DNA of 64,000 bases from Neobacillus rhizosphaerae (GCF_937468385.1 NZ_CALBWS010000008.1:1-64000); one strand, 5' to 3'; shown: positions 52,701 through 61,307, counted from the stretch's first letter. Translations and numbers: made by a program. The notes: a model not told the origin generated them from the letters alone.

Positions 52701-52833
52701 TGAACGCTTTGAGGGATTAATTAAAGAAAACGTGCTTGTTCACGACATTAGCTTTGACATGCTAAACGATTCAGAACAGCACATTGAAGTAAAAATTGGC
52801 GATGAGATAGTGAAGGTCTCATTTAGATATTAG
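49738..52833 (+). CDS. ileS: isoleucyl-tRNA synthetase, long (IleRS2) type
   Basis: Class I synthetase charging tRNA-Ile. 1031 aa; HVGHAFGR (54-61) and KMSKSKGN (about 590-597) form the active site. Cys pairs YCPSC and HCWRC lie in the editing/insert region, and the C-terminal domain is of the long type rather than the zinc-finger end of the standard bacterial form. This IleRS2 type is often naturally mupirocin-resistant and in Bacillus frequently accompanies a housekeeping ileS elsewhere. AAAAGGAG precedes ATG 49738. Confidence 0.94.
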   Translation: MNANEKKESVVQREENIRHYWTEENTFKQSVQLREGKTPFVFYEGPPTANGLPHVGHAFGRTIKDVVARYKTMQGYQVERKAGWDTHGLPVELGVEKQLGISGKQEIERYGIESFINKCKESVFTYEKKWRSFTEELAYWVDMDSPYMTLSNEYIETVWNILSKVHKDGLLYKGHRVSPYCPSCQTSLSSHEVAQGYKDVKDLSATVKFKRLDADEEYFLGWTTTPWTLPANVALAMNPTLTYVRALKENVVYIVAKSLVEKVLGEHVTVLSEHSGKEFAGVQYAAPFHYVPVEKGHHVVLADYVTEDSGTGIVHIAPAYGEDDYKTVQQNDLSFINVVDQQGRYTADVVELAGRFVKDCDVDIIKMLSEQGTLFHKEKYEHSYPHCWRCDSPLLYYATDSWFIRMSALKEKMLANNATVTWYPDHIKDGRFGNFLENLVDWNISRNRYWGTPLNVWQCSDCQHEEAPGSIEELQKLATTSVSNDIELHKPYIDEVQCTCPKCNGVMQRTPEVIDVWFDSGSMPFAQYHYPFGDKEKFKSQFPADVVIEGIDQTRGFFYSLLAVSTLFTGKAPYKNVLSLGHVLDEHGQKMSKSKGNALDPVELIEEYGADALRWSFLVDSSPWNPKRFSKKIVQDAKSKVVDTLDNTYKFYAMYAKIDGFVYDSLQTGKRTVLDKWILSRLHSTVKLVEGCMDRYQFTQATREIAVLVDELSNWYVRRSRNRFWASGLSEDKRAAYSTLFETLTTISRLLAPFVPYVAEDIHLKLHQDSVHLQDYPKADDSLIHLDLEADMQTILKIVELGRSIRNATNMKVKQPLQQMIVWRSEGKQLLHTYIDIIKDELNVKEVVFTEDLSQYEATVFKLNFKTAGAAFGKMVNSVKDYVNQMPDHEKKSLLNDGQLEIDVKGQTVTLLKEHINVEYVVSTGFEMAGDLQLKVMLDIKLTPQLVEEGQVRELIRAIQDTRKKLDLPVEMYISLDISAPEESKEIIERFEGLIKENVLVHDISFDMLNDSEQHIEVKIGDEIVKVSFRY

Positions 52834-52996
52834 GTTGTGTAATAAAAAGGTTGTTTTCGTAAACATTGCTGTTCATTCTTACCTATTTTGCCTGAATCCT
52901 TAGATTGTGCTGAAGATTTTATTAATATTTTTATTTATTCCGGGATTTTAAGATAAAAATCTACCTTTTTTAATAAAATCCCTTGCCATGAGCAAC

Positions 52997-53102
52997 TTAT
53001 CAGCGAGTTTTAATTGTTTATCAGCGAATTCGTCACTTTTATCAGCGATTCTGAAGGTTTTATCAGCGATTCTGAAGGTTTTATCAGCGAATCTAAAAGT
53101 AA
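52997..53102. repeat. 21-bp tandem array, five units
   Basis: TTATCAGCGA starts at 52997, 53018, 53039, 53060 and 53081, a strict 21-bp period; the other half of the unit varies, with two identical neighbours (ATTCTGAAGGT). Because 21 is a multiple of three, a minus-strand frame across it shows a heptapeptide repeat, but without start signals. Confidence 0.9.
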
Positions 53103-53167
53103 GTGTTCGTTCGATCCTAAATCTCAGGTAAAAGCAACAATCGTTTAGAAAAGAGTTTATAAAAAAA

Positions 53168-53214
53168 GGCACTGCAAACAGTTATTTGAAAACTGTCCGC
53201 AGTGCTTTTTTACT
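53168..53214. terminator. terminator, probably bidirectional
   Basis: GCACTGC-AA-ACAGTT (N6) AACTGT-CC-GCAGTGC with T-run on the plus and T-run on the minus side. Probably ends ileS transcripts, about 340 bp after its stop. Confidence 0.75.
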
Positions 53215-53227
53215 TTAGGTACAAACA

Positions 53228-53450
53228 GACATACCAACACTTCCAGCATTTTAATTAAACGTTTGGTTAGTTTTTGCATGCCTGACGTTCCATTGACCCC
53301 AGGAATTTAATCAAACGTTTGGTTAGTTTTTCCATACCAGTCATACCAAGGCTTCCAGCGTTTTAATTAAACGTTTGGTTAGTTTTTCCATACCAGTCAT
53401 ACCAAGGCTTCCAGCGTTTTAATTAAACGTTTGGTTAGTTTTTTGGGGCG
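53228..53450. repeat. family D: 56-bp tandem array, four units
   Basis: The core AAACGTTTGGTTAG begins at 53257, 53313, 53369 and 53425, an exact 56-bp period. The linker is CATACCAAGGCTTCCAGCG in the last two units and more diverged in the first two. The same unit reappears at 63905-64000. AAACGTTT is a palindrome within each core. Confidence 0.9.
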
Positions 53451-53570
53451 GTTCTTATGCCTCTTAAAGTGGGAACAAAAAGATTGAAATCCCATAGGCC
53501 AGGGACCGCGACTTCATTCTTCTCGGGCAATCAAAAATTTTGCGATTAGACCTTTCTCATAAGATAGAAC

Positions 53571-53611
53571 AAAGGCACAACTAGCTAAAAATCCACTAGT
53601 TGTGCCTTTTT
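53571..53611. terminator. stem-loop terminator
   Basis: AAAGGCACAACTAG (N9) CTAGTTGTGCCTTT followed by TT. No gene clearly ends here; it lies in the repeat-rich gap 52834-53740. Confidence 0.6.
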
Positions 53612-53687
53612 GCGCGCAAAACTTCCGATTGTCCCCTATAAGAACCATCTATTTTAAGGCAGCGCGAAGATTTGAGGTAAAAAATGA

Positions 53688-53732
53688 AGGCTGTCCTCAA
53701 AAATCGATTTTCATCGACTTTTGGGACAGCCC
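53688..53732 (-). terminator. terminator of the dehydrogenase gene
   Basis: GGCTGTCC..CAAAAGTCGAT / ATCGATTTTTG..GGACAGCC long stem just after the stop codon. It may alternatively be the joined ends of a lost insertion sequence, given the GGCTGTC edge. Confidence 0.6.
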
Positions 53733-53740
53733 CTATATTC

Positions 53741-54772
53741 TTATTTATTCAAATAAAAATGAAGTGGATATGTGCGATAGCTTGCTGTCGGCATTTTTTC
53801 AGTTGTGTAGAAGCCTGGAGCAGCTTTAATTAAATCAGGGATCCGGTTAACAACTGTTGCACATGTTAATTCTACCGTTGCCGGATTAGAGATTTTCACT
53901 AATGTTTCCGGCTCGCCTTGAATCACCCAATCATTACAATCCTTCTCACCTTCAGCATACACCTTACCGATACATTCACTTACAATTACCGGCCCTTGAT
54001 GAGTTACAGTCGTTACCACAGCTGACATTCCTGTCGCATGACCAGCAGGAATTGTTTTCCCTAATGTTTCTGAATATAAATCTGTATCATGTGTCATTGG
54101 CACCAATTTCTGATCCTGAGATTTAATGGTCCAGCCAAATTGTGAGCATAACCATTCATTTGAATTTCTCATAAAGGATGGGAGATCATTATTGCTAGCA
54201 ATTTTTTCGTCAAACTCTGCTAATGATAAGCCTGCTCCATGCACCTCGGCGAGAGCAATTCCGTAATGTTCGACATTATAGCTAGATTTACCCTCGATGC
54301 GAACAATATTATGTGTAGCACCAGCTAAAGTTGTGATTAAGTTGCCCCAGAAAACATCCTGATAGCCAGATCCTGTTAACGTACAATTATGCTCTTTGGC
54401 TAATCGGTCTAAACGATTCGTAATTTCAGGAGAAGTTGTCCATGGATAAAAGGCTTCTTCGCAAGTAGTAATGGCATTTACTCCATGACGAGCAGCTAAT
54501 TCAAAAGCATCTAGCGTGTCTGTCATTAAACTTTTCGTCATAATGATACATACATCTGCATCCGTTTCATTGAATACTTGCTCAGCATCACTTCTAACAG
54601 GGATTTTTAGCTTAACACCTAATCCAGCTACCTCACCAATATCCTTACCAATAAGAGCCGGATTTGCATCAATAGCTCCAACAATTTCTGCACCCTTTTC
54701 ATACAGATAACGCAAGCTAACCATACCCATTTTTCCACAACCATATTGAATAACACGAACTTTTTCTAGCAT
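53741..54772 (-). CDS. 2,4-diaminopentanoate dehydrogenase-like oxidoreductase
   Basis: About 343 aa NAD(P)-dependent amine dehydrogenase of the dihydrodipicolinate-reductase-like group. The N-terminal Rossmann motif is VIQYGCGKMGMVSLRYL, followed by AIDANPALIGKDIGEVAGL; a later block is TCEEAFYPW and GSGYQDVFWGNL. Closest known role: 2,4-diaminopentanoate dehydrogenase of ornithine fermentation in clostridia, but no ornithine mutase genes are nearby, so the substrate is open. GGAGGG precedes ATG codons at 54775 and 54772. A MerR-type promoter lies directly upstream. Confidence 0.85.
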   Translation of the reverse strand: MLEKVRVIQYGCGKMGMVSLRYLYEKGAEIVGAIDANPALIGKDIGEVAGLGVKLKIPVRSDAEQVFNETDADVCIIMTKSLMTDTLDAFELAARHGVNAITTCEEAFYPWTTSPEITNRLDRLAKEHNCTLTGSGYQDVFWGNLITTLAGATHNIVRIEGKSSYNVEHYGIALAEVHGAGLSLAEFDEKIASNNDLPSFMRNSNEWLCSQFGWTIKSQDQKLVPMTHDTDLYSETLGKTIPAGHATGMSAVVTTVTHQGPVIVSECIGKVYAEGEKDCNDWVIQGEPETLVKISNPATVELTCATVVNRIPDLIKAAPGFYTTEKMPTASYRTYPLHFYLNK

Positions 54773-54840
54773 CATTAATCCCTCCATTGTTTGCTCGGTA
54801 TTTCACATGTTAATATGCATTTATAGAATTCTATAGTTAT

Positions 54841-54871
54841 ATCGTAAACCCTATTGTAACAATAGGGTCAA
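54841..54871 (-). promoter_or_regulatory. MerR-type promoter with 19-bp spacer and operator
   Basis: Minus strand: TTGACC (54866-54871), a 19-bp spacer, TACGAT (54841-54846). The perfect dyad ACCCTATTGT-N-ACAATAGGGT (54848-54868) fills the spacer, the classic layout for MerR-family activation. It points at the dehydrogenase gene. Confidence 0.8.
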
Positions 54872-54877
54872 GAGTTG

Positions 54878-55717
54878 TTAGAGATTTTTTTTTACGGGAA
54901 TTTGCAACTTCATAATCATATGGCGTTCAGCATGTGTCCACTCAGGCAGTTCAATTATAACCTCACAAATATAATCTCCTGCAATTTCTAGTTTGTGCTC
55001 CTCTATATAATCGATTAATTTAAATGCATAATCCCTCTCATTCGAAAATTGATCGCAATAAATCGTTACGTATTCTTGAGCGGGAAGAATCTCAATCCCT
55101 TGTATTTCGGAAAAATGAGCATCAACAAGCATAAAAATTTCTGTAGATGTAAGCTTCCTCTGCTTAATCATTTCCATACGTGTAATGGAGCCAACATTGC
55201 AAAAATACGAAGTTGGAAACTGATGAATAAGTGCCTGATTCCTTAACTCTCTTAAAATATATTCATAGGTTTCTAGATGGTCGTTATAAATATTTTTTTT
55301 ACCGTCATAGCAATATATTTTTCTTTCAGGAAGAACATTTCGCTCAATTATGCCCATATTTTGAATTTGCATATATGTTTTATAGTTTTTAGATGCTACC
55401 TCTAGCGTTCTTTTCATTTGCGTCAGATCATTCATCTTTTGATCGATCAAATGAATTTGTTCATCTAGTAGCTTAGAAATAGACTTAGCATCCTCTTTGG
55501 TAAAAAACTCCAAGATTTCTTGCAGTGTAAAACCCATATACTTTAGATACTTTATAAAATCAAGACTTGCGCACTGCTTAATACTGTAATATCGATAGTT
55601 TGTTATTGGATCAGTGTAGCTTGGTGATAGAAGCCCAATTTTATCATAATGATGTAAGGTTTGAACCGAAACATTATTCAGTTTCGCCATTTTCCCAATT
55701 GAAATCTTTTCTAGCAT
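54878..55717 (-). CDS. MerR family regulator with effector-binding domain
   Basis: 279 aa. N-terminal MerR helix-turn-helix (SIGKMAKLNNVSVQTLHHYDKIGLLSPSY, 6-34) and DNA-contacting wing YRYYSIKQ, a coiled-coil linker (about 80-115), and a C-terminal GyrI/BmrR-like domain (about 125-275) that would bind a small hydrophobic or cationic effector. GAGGTC precedes ATG 55717. Lies just upstream of the dehydrogenase gene on the same strand, with a 19-bp-spacer promoter between, so it most likely activates that gene. Confidence 0.92.
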   Translation of the reverse strand: MLEKISIGKMAKLNNVSVQTLHHYDKIGLLSPSYTDPITNYRYYSIKQCASLDFIKYLKYMGFTLQEILEFFTKEDAKSISKLLDEQIHLIDQKMNDLTQMKRTLEVASKNYKTYMQIQNMGIIERNVLPERKIYCYDGKKNIYNDHLETYEYILRELRNQALIHQFPTSYFCNVGSITRMEMIKQRKLTSTEIFMLVDAHFSEIQGIEILPAQEYVTIYCDQFSNERDYAFKLIDYIEEHKLEIAGDYICEVIIELPEWTHAERHMIMKLQIPVKKNL

Positions 55718-55795
55718 ATTTAGGACCTCTTTTTATTGTTTTTAAATAATTCTGCAAAAGGAATCTGCCCATACCAATCACAAGTTGAGGATTTT

Positions 55796-56266
55796 TTAAT
55801 GAATTCCCATTTCAGTGGTTAAGCCCTCCACCGTTACTGAGATTTTTCCTGATTTGTATTTCTTTAAAGCTTTCTCATCATACGGTAAAACCACTGTTTT
55901 CCAAAATGAAGCGTTTTTTGATAACCGTATCCACTCATCTTGGATGCAAGTATGATCGGAGTCTTCCACTTTCTTTTCTCCATAATACTGGGAAAATTGC
56001 AATATTGGCTTACACTTTTTTGAACTCAAATCAAGATCTTCGTTTGATTTATTTGTAACTGTTGCTTTCACCTGGACAACCTTTCCTTTGAATGTTTGGA
56101 TTGGAGTTGAAACAAACAGGGTTACATTCAGCACGTCATTTTCATTTGAAGTAGATCCCCCGCTTGGTTCTGAAAGGGGGTAAAATTTTTCATATTCCTT
56201 ATTTGCTAATATCCCTACCCCAATGCCTATTAAAAAAATAATAAAAATAAAGATTGCCTTTTTCAT
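55796..56266 (-). CDS. membrane-anchored extracytoplasmic protein, unknown
   Basis: 156 aa: an uncleaved-looking N-terminal helix (residues 2-22) and an outside domain of about 120 residues that looks beta-rich and Ig-like (VQVKATVTNKSNEDLDL), with two cysteines near residues 86 and 106 that could pair. No family is certain. AAAGGAG precedes ATG 56266. No obvious partner; a stretch of gene debris lies upstream. Confidence 0.75.
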   Translation of the reverse strand: MKKAIFIFIIFLIGIGVGILANKEYEKFYPLSEPSGGSTSNENDVLNVTLFVSTPIQTFKGKVVQVKATVTNKSNEDLDLSSKKCKPILQFSQYYGEKKVEDSDHTCIQDEWIRLSKNASFWKTVVLPYDEKALKKYKSGKISVTVEGLTTEMGIH

Positions 56267-56336
56267 ATTTCTCTCCTTTGTTAATTTTTGGCTTTTATAG
56301 CATATATTTTACATAACTTATACTTATTAAGGAATA

Positions 56337-56534
56337 CTATGAAATTTTCCTCATGAAAAAAATATCATTAAATAAATCGGTATAATAAAAAAGTAATGAA
56401 GAAATGAACATAAAAAATTGTAATATACCCTGCCAACTTTTATGTGCACGGCACGGAACGGGAGACTGACATGAAATTTGCACTCCTAATAAATCAATCT
56501 CTGATTGTCCCTGTCTTATAATAAATAATTCCAA
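56337..56534 (-). pseudogene. remnant of a histidine phosphatase gene
   Basis: A TTG at 56534 with GGAGGA in front opens the frame ELFIIRQGQSEIDLLG, the N-terminus of a phosphoglycerate-mutase-like phosphatase in which the catalytic RHG has become RQG. After about 18 residues the similarity ends and no further phosphatase motif appears. Confidence 0.5.
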
Positions 56535-56563
56535 CTCTAATCCTCCGAATACCTACAATTAAG

Positions 56564-56707
56564 TTACTTTTTTCTAGCCCTCATTACGAGGTATATAACA
56601 GGGATTGCTATCAAAATAAGAATCGTTAAATATTTCGTTAAAATATCCATCCAATGCAACGTGGCATTGTGGGCAAAAATAGTTTTAGCCACTTGGTTAA
56701 CTGACAA
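56564..56707 (-). pseudogene. C-terminal remnant of a membrane protein gene
   Basis: A 47-codon frame with no start signal ends in a hydrophobic helix (ILTKYLTILILIAIPVIYLV) and MRARKK. It looks like the last segment of a lost membrane protein, but could be chance. Confidence 0.3.
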
Positions 56708-56759
56708 AAATTTTGCATGCTAATCGAGTACAAGCCTTTTATGAGTACTGACTATATAT

Positions 56760-56801
56760 AAAAAAACGTCAACTCCCCAAAAAGAAGATTGACGTTTTTT
56801 T
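56760..56801 (-). terminator. terminator of fxsA
   Basis: AAAACGTCAA (N16) TTGACGTTTTTTT, overlapping the fxsA stop codon. Confidence 0.88.
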
Positions 56802-57186
56802 ACTTGATTATTTTTATATTGCCTCTTTGAATCTTTTTTCGAATAGAATTAATCATAAGGAATTTAAATAGTCGTCTAGTTGGGGGGAAAAGCATTAAAA
56901 AGCCGCTAATGTCTGTAATGAAACCCGGGGTTAGCAAAAGTATTCCGCCAATTAATATACAAATGCCATCTAATACAGCCTCACCCGGAATTTGACCATT
57001 TCTTAGCTGCTCCTGGGCCTTTCGAATCGTTTGCAAGCCTTCTCTTTTCGCTAAATACGCTCCAATTACGCCAGTTAAAATAATGAGGAGTATTGTTGGC
57101 CAAACTCCAATTGTTTTTCCGGAAAAGAGGAGTAAACCTATTTCTGCTGCAGGAATAGCAATAATCAAGATAATTAAATAACGCAT
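56800..57186 (-). CDS. fxsA: FxsA family membrane protein
   Basis: 128 aa cytoplasmic-membrane protein of the FxsA family (in E. coli its overproduction relieves F-exclusion of phage T7). Three hydrophobic segments; conserved blocks PAAEIGLLL, TGVIGAYLAKREGLQT and GGILLLTPGFITDISGFLMLFPPTRRL are present, and the tail is basic. AGAAGGAG precedes ATG 57186. Function in Bacillus is not known. Confidence 0.92.
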   Translation of the reverse strand: MRYLIILIIAIPAAEIGLLLFSGKTIGVWPTILLIILTGVIGAYLAKREGLQTIRKAQEQLRNGQIPGEAVLDGICILIGGILLLTPGFITDISGFLMLFPPTRRLFKFLMINSIRKKIQRGNIKIIK

Positions 57187-57296
57187 AGAGGGATCTCCTT
57201 CTAATCAGTTTGATTTCATTATACAGGTATGACTATTCAATTGAAAATTCCTTGATTATTGGTTTGGCGACTTTTGTATTAAAATTCTTATTCCTA

Positions 57297-57370
57297 TTAT
57301 TTTTCAATAATTTGATTCAACTCATCAAGATTATGGATGTAATAGGTTGGAATAAGTTCAGGGTCATTTC
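57297..57370 (-). pseudogene. 3' remnant of a YjjG-like HAD phosphatase gene
   Basis: The complement encodes NDPELIPTYYIHNLDELNQ then IIEK and a stop, matching the end of the intact HAD gene at 39634 (NDTGIVPTYQIQKLDELYR, IIG). The similarity stops at 57370, four bases from family C copy 3. Confidence 0.75.
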
Positions 57371-57373
57371 ATT

Positions 57374-57420
57374 AAAGAGGTCAGTCCCCCGCTACTTTAA
57401 TGCAACGGAGGACTGACTCA
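57374..57420. repeat. family C palindrome, copy 3
   Basis: AAAGAGGTCAGTCCCCC, CTACTTTAATGCA in the loop, GGACTGACTC. It sits at the broken end of the HAD gene remnant. Confidence 0.8.
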
Positions 57421-57503
57421 AAAAATCGAAATTCCCTATTAATCAATCAATTAGTTAACACATTTACGTTTATGCCATTGGTGGTCATAATGGTAAAACA
57501 CTT

Positions 57504-58991
57504 TTATTCAATTTCAATTTCCTTTCTGCGTCCCATATACCACTTGTAAAACGAGACAGCAAAATCCACTGGCACATCCACAATCTCATTATGCTGTATC
57601 GGTTTGGCTCGATTAATCGTCTCTATTGAGGCAAGGCCTAACCACTTTTGAAAAATATTCCGGGTTACTTTTACTTCAATTACTTTATCTCGTTTGGAAA
57701 CGAATAAAGATGTAGTCAAGCTACCCTTTTTGAATTGAATAAAACGGTCATTCAAAATGTATTGGGTATGTAAGAAATCTAACCATCTTGCTGCAACAAC
57801 CACCATTAACAGAGCAGCCGATATGATCCACCATGCTTGCTCTATTCCTAGAACAGCTGGCTTAAAATAAAACAGAGCAGCTGATGATATCATCCATATC
57901 CAACTTGGGCTAAACACGCGGAACCATAATGATTTTTTAGGAAGCCGATTCATCTTTTGTGTAACTTCATACGCCGGTAAAATTTCCGATATCATATCAT
58001 AGGCACGCCCGTCCGGAAGGAAAGGATAGAGTGAATTAATTTCAAGTTTCTCTTCCCCTAAACTTAAGCTACCAGCACTAGTCAGCTTCACTTCAGCAAA
58101 GCCAAGCAATCTTTTCAGAATGGACTGTTTTATTTCAATTGCTTGCACTTTTTCTTTTGCTATGGAAAAGGCCGTTTCATCAAGGACGCCTTTTGTAATG
58201 TAAATGCGGTCTTGATCAGAGGAAATTTCATACTTACCATATTTTAAAAATGTCCGCGCGATTCCGAAACCAACAGAAGCCATGATGAGAACAATTACGA
58301 TGGTTGTAACAATCCACCAAGAACCGATGATAGAGAAAAAGATCCCCTTTGTTTGTTCCACCACATGAAAGATGTCATCCACTTTGGAATAAAAAGAAAG
58401 CAATAAAGGAATAAAAAGGAGAAAGCTTAAAGAAGTAAAGCTGGCCTTTAAGATGTCCTTTTTCATTGGCTTAAAATGAATGACTCTGTTTGAATCTACT
58501 TTTTCCACAGCCATTTCCAAAAGGGACAGATTCATAGCCTCTTCGTGTACAGCACTTGCTATAAATTCTTCCATTCGCTCTGCTTCTTTTTTGGAAACTA
58601 CTTCGTATTTAACAGCGGCATCTTCACCTGTCATTCCTGTTTCAAAGCTGATGGAAGTCACATTAAACATCCGATGAAATAGAGAGGTATGACGGTTAAC
58701 ATTTTGAATTTTTGAAAATGGAATAGTCCGCTCCGATTTGCATAAAATTCCTTTGTAAAGATAAAAGCACCGATCGTCGAGCCCATATTTATGGGTGACC
58801 CATTTTAAAATAATGTAAATAAACGATACTCCACAAACAATAAAAAAAAGGAGCCTGCCATATGTAATGAAGAGTGATTGTGAACCTGCCTTTATTATAA
58901 ATAAAAAAATGAAAATAAAAAAAATGTTCTTTAGTAGCTGCCATAGATCAAAAAGCATGAGAAGTGGGTGGTACCGTTTTACTTTTGTCAT
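57504..58991 (-). CDS. ydbT: YdbT-type PH-domain membrane protein
   Basis: 495 aa with several hydrophobic segments (near 20-60, 185-260 and 360-400) alternating with bacterial PH (DUF304/bPH2) domains; the repeated Leu/Arg-rich pattern TIPFSKIQNVNRHTSLFHR and AKEKVQAIEIKQSILKRLLG marks them. B. subtilis YdbT, with YdbS, contributes to resistance against the lipopeptide-like antimicrobial amylocyclicin. Its start overlaps the ydbS stop by 4 bp (ATGA). In B. subtilis the pair sits between cshA and ydcA. Confidence 0.88.
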   Translation of the reverse strand: MTKVKRYHPLLMLFDLWQLLKNIFFIFIFLFIIKAGSQSLFITYGRLLFFIVCGVSFIYIILKWVTHKYGLDDRCFYLYKGILCKSERTIPFSKIQNVNRHTSLFHRMFNVTSISFETGMTGEDAAVKYEVVSKKEAERMEEFIASAVHEEAMNLSLLEMAVEKVDSNRVIHFKPMKKDILKASFTSLSFLLFIPLLLSFYSKVDDIFHVVEQTKGIFFSIIGSWWIVTTIVIVLIMASVGFGIARTFLKYGKYEISSDQDRIYITKGVLDETAFSIAKEKVQAIEIKQSILKRLLGFAEVKLTSAGSLSLGEEKLEINSLYPFLPDGRAYDMISEILPAYEVTQKMNRLPKKSLWFRVFSPSWIWMISSAALFYFKPAVLGIEQAWWIISAALLMVVVAARWLDFLHTQYILNDRFIQFKKGSLTTSLFVSKRDKVIEVKVTRNIFQKWLGLASIETINRAKPIQHNEIVDVPVDFAVSFYKWYMGRRKEIEIE

Positions 58992-59482
58992 GACTCCACT
59001 TCCTTGATTTTTGCATAATGAGCAATTTGGTTCCTTAACTCAATGGCAATCTCTTTCGGCAGGGCAGGTATAGTGTGGGAGGAGCCCATCGTTTCAATGG
59101 AAACAGAGCAGAGGCCATATTTTCTGAGCAACGGCCCTTGTTTGGTTGCTACTGATTGTATTTTGGTCATTGGGACAAGTTGATGCCTTTCATTTATTAC
59201 ACCTGATTTCAATTGTAAAAACTCTTCATCGACATCATAACGCCAGTTTTTATAAAGTAAAAACGGATTAATCCATGACCAGACTGCTCCTAACACAGCG
59301 ATTGGGATCAGCCCCTTTATAATCCAGCCAATCCATTCTTTCCATGAAAAACGAAAGTCTAGATAGAGTAAAATACCAAGGATGAGGAATCCAATTACAT
59401 TCATAATCGTTTCATTTATAATCCATACCTTCACCGCATCCTTAGATAATCGTTTTTGAGGTCCTTTCATTTGAGGATACAT
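58988..59482 (-). CDS. ydbS: YdbS-type PH-domain membrane protein
   Basis: 164 aa with two adjacent hydrophobic helices (about 27-75) and one bPH2 domain (about 85-150: RYDVDEEFLQLKSGVINERHQLVPMTKIQ in pieces). AGAAGGAG precedes ATG 59482. Translationally coupled with ydbT. The pair probably forms a membrane complex; the ABC exporter genes lie immediately upstream on the same strand with 51 bp between. Confidence 0.88.
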   Translation of the reverse strand: MYPQMKGPQKRLSKDAVKVWIINETIMNVIGFLILGILLYLDFRFSWKEWIGWIIKGLIPIAVLGAVWSWINPFLLYKNWRYDVDEEFLQLKSGVINERHQLVPMTKIQSVATKQGPLLRKYGLCSVSIETMGSSHTIPALPKEIAIELRNQIAHYAKIKEVES

Positions 59483-59533
59483 AAAAAACTCCTTCTGTAT
59501 TTCGATGACGTACTGTTTAGTTAGACATCGAAG

Positions 59534-60439
59534 TTATTCATCTAGAAATATGTCTTCAAGCGATGGCTCTTCCACTTCAACACGAAGGACATCTGCCCTA
59601 CACTGCTGAATAGCTCGAATTATTTCAGCAATTTTTTTCTCATCTTTTACAGTGATGGTTACATAGGGATCATTCATTTCTAGATCTGTTCCTGCTGACT
59701 CGAGCCACTGATGTAAGTTCAACTGTTCCGAGTTCGGTACTGGAGAATGCTTGATCTTAACCTTGATGGTCGACCGATATAATGCTCTAAGTTCATCCAT
59801 TGTGCCGCTATTGACTATCCGTCCTTCTTTCATAATCGCAATTCGGGTACACAGCTTCTCTACTTCAGCCAGATTATGGGATGTCATGAATATGGTCTTC
59901 CCTCTTTTTTGCAGCCCGCGGATCAGCGTATGGATTTGAATCGCAGATTCTGCATCTAAACCGGAAGTGGGTTCATCAAGGAAAAGGAGCTCAGGATCAT
60001 GGATAATGGCTAGTGCAATCCCTAATTTCTTTTTCATTCCAAATGAAAATTTAGCCACTTTTTTTCGAGCATGTGATTCCAGGCCCACTAGCTTTAGTAC
60101 TTCCAAGCACCATTCCATTCCGGCCGGCTGTCCTGACAAAGCTGAAAGATATTTTAAATGCTCTATTGCGGTTAAAGAGCCATATAAAGTGGAGTAATCA
60201 GGCATTACCCCAACTCGTTTCTTTACTTGATCATTGGGACCTTTTACACCTAACAGTGAGTATGTACCAAAGCTTGGTTGAATTATGCCGGTTAACATGT
60301 TAATAAAAGTAGATTTACCAGCTCCGTTACGACCTAAGAATCCAAAGATTTCTCCTTTTTCTACGAAAAGATCAATTCCTTTTACGATTGGCACTGATCC
60401 ATACGATTTCTTCAGCTGTTTTGTTTCGATGGCAATCAT
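59534..60439 (-). CDS. ABC-2 type exporter, ATP-binding protein
   Basis: About 301 aa ATPase. Walker A GRNGAGKST (around 37-45), signature in the altered form FSFGMKKKLG, Walker B LLFLDEPTSGLDA, and switch His in MTSHNL. A C-terminal extension of about 80 residues is typical of drug, lantibiotic or sodium exporters. AAAGGAGGG is 7 nt from the ATG at 60439, whose A is shared with the TGA stop of the permease, so the two are coupled. Confidence 0.92.
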   Translation of the reverse strand: MIAIETKQLKKSYGSVPIVKGIDLFVEKGEIFGFLGRNGAGKSTFINMLTGIIQPSFGTYSLLGVKGPNDQVKKRVGVMPDYSTLYGSLTAIEHLKYLSALSGQPAGMEWCLEVLKLVGLESHARKKVAKFSFGMKKKLGIALAIIHDPELLFLDEPTSGLDAESAIQIHTLIRGLQKRGKTIFMTSHNLAEVEKLCTRIAIMKEGRIVNSGTMDELRALYRSTIKVKIKHSPVPNSEQLNLHQWLESAGTDLEMNDPYVTITVKDEKKIAEIIRAIQQCRADVLRVEVEEPSLEDIFLDE

Positions 60440-61128
60440 CAGCATTCCCTCCTTTTAAAAATGAAATTGGCGAAAAAGAGCATGATACCTGATAATATAA
60501 AAATCACTAAAAAAGTAAAGTCTTCTCTGTCCAAATAATAAAAGGGGGTAAAAAACTTCGTCCAGCTTACCCAAACATTCGATGTAAGCACAACCCAAAA
60601 TCCTAAAATCGGAAAAGTCAATCCAAACACAATTCCCAAAAACATGGTAAACCCTGGCTTAGGGATTAGGACAGAAAGCAAGATAGTAAAGGAAATTTGT
60701 AAGGTTACTAAACTTATAGTCTGAGAAAAAATGAAAAGATCGAACTTCTGTGCAAAAATACTGATAAGCAAGAAGGAGACCGTCAAACAAATAAACCAAA
60801 ACATCCAAATACCAAAAAACTTCCCTAGTAAAATGGAGGTTCTTGACGTTCTTGTTACTAAAAATCGCATCGTGCGTTCGTGTGTCTCTTGGTTAATTGT
60901 ATCATGGGAAAGTCCTGCTATAAATAATTGGCCTAGGAGGAACAACAATCCTAAAAGACCAACCGTGTGAATATTTTCAGCTTCCTTTGCTGAAAGCTCG
61001 ATCCCCGTCGCTAATATATTAGCAAACTTGGCTGAATAATAGGAGGTTAACAATAAAATCGCAATGACTATACATGATTTAACCCCTTTGAATAAGCTCA
61101 TAAATTCCCTTTTACCGATTACATACAT
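60439..61128 (-). CDS. ABC-2 type exporter, permease
   Basis: 229 aa with six hydrophobic segments and an N-terminal IGKREFMSLFKG typical of ABC-2 permeases; the segment NQETHERTMRFLVTRTSRTSILLGKF is the conserved cytosolic region. AAAGGGG precedes ATG 61128. Together with the ATPase it forms an export system; it is divergent from the response regulator, which probably controls it. Confidence 0.9.
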   Translation of the reverse strand: MYVIGKREFMSLFKGVKSCIVIAILLLTSYYSAKFANILATGIELSAKEAENIHTVGLLGLLFLLGQLFIAGLSHDTINQETHERTMRFLVTRTSRTSILLGKFFGIWMFWFICLTVSFLLISIFAQKFDLFIFSQTISLVTLQISFTILLSVLIPKPGFTMFLGIVFGLTFPILGFWVVLTSNVWVSWTKFFTPFYYLDREDFTFLVIFILSGIMLFFANFIFKRREC

Positions 61129-61307
61129 ATTTGAATTCCCCTTTCCACATTCATTCTGCTATTAATCCCTTTTATCTATTTACCATTATTATAGTTTTCC
61201 TTCCTTAAGCCACTCAAAAATCCACCTTAATTTTTCCTTAATTCCTAGATTTTTGACAACTGAGTGATATGATAATCTATAGATTGAAATAGGATAGGAG
61301 TTTCTTT

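Noticed and set aside
52948-53172. Minus-strand frame of 74 codons with a heptapeptide repeat (FRIADKT)
   Set aside because: It is a by-product of the 21-bp tandem array. The start codon is inside a terminator hairpin and has no ribosome-binding site.
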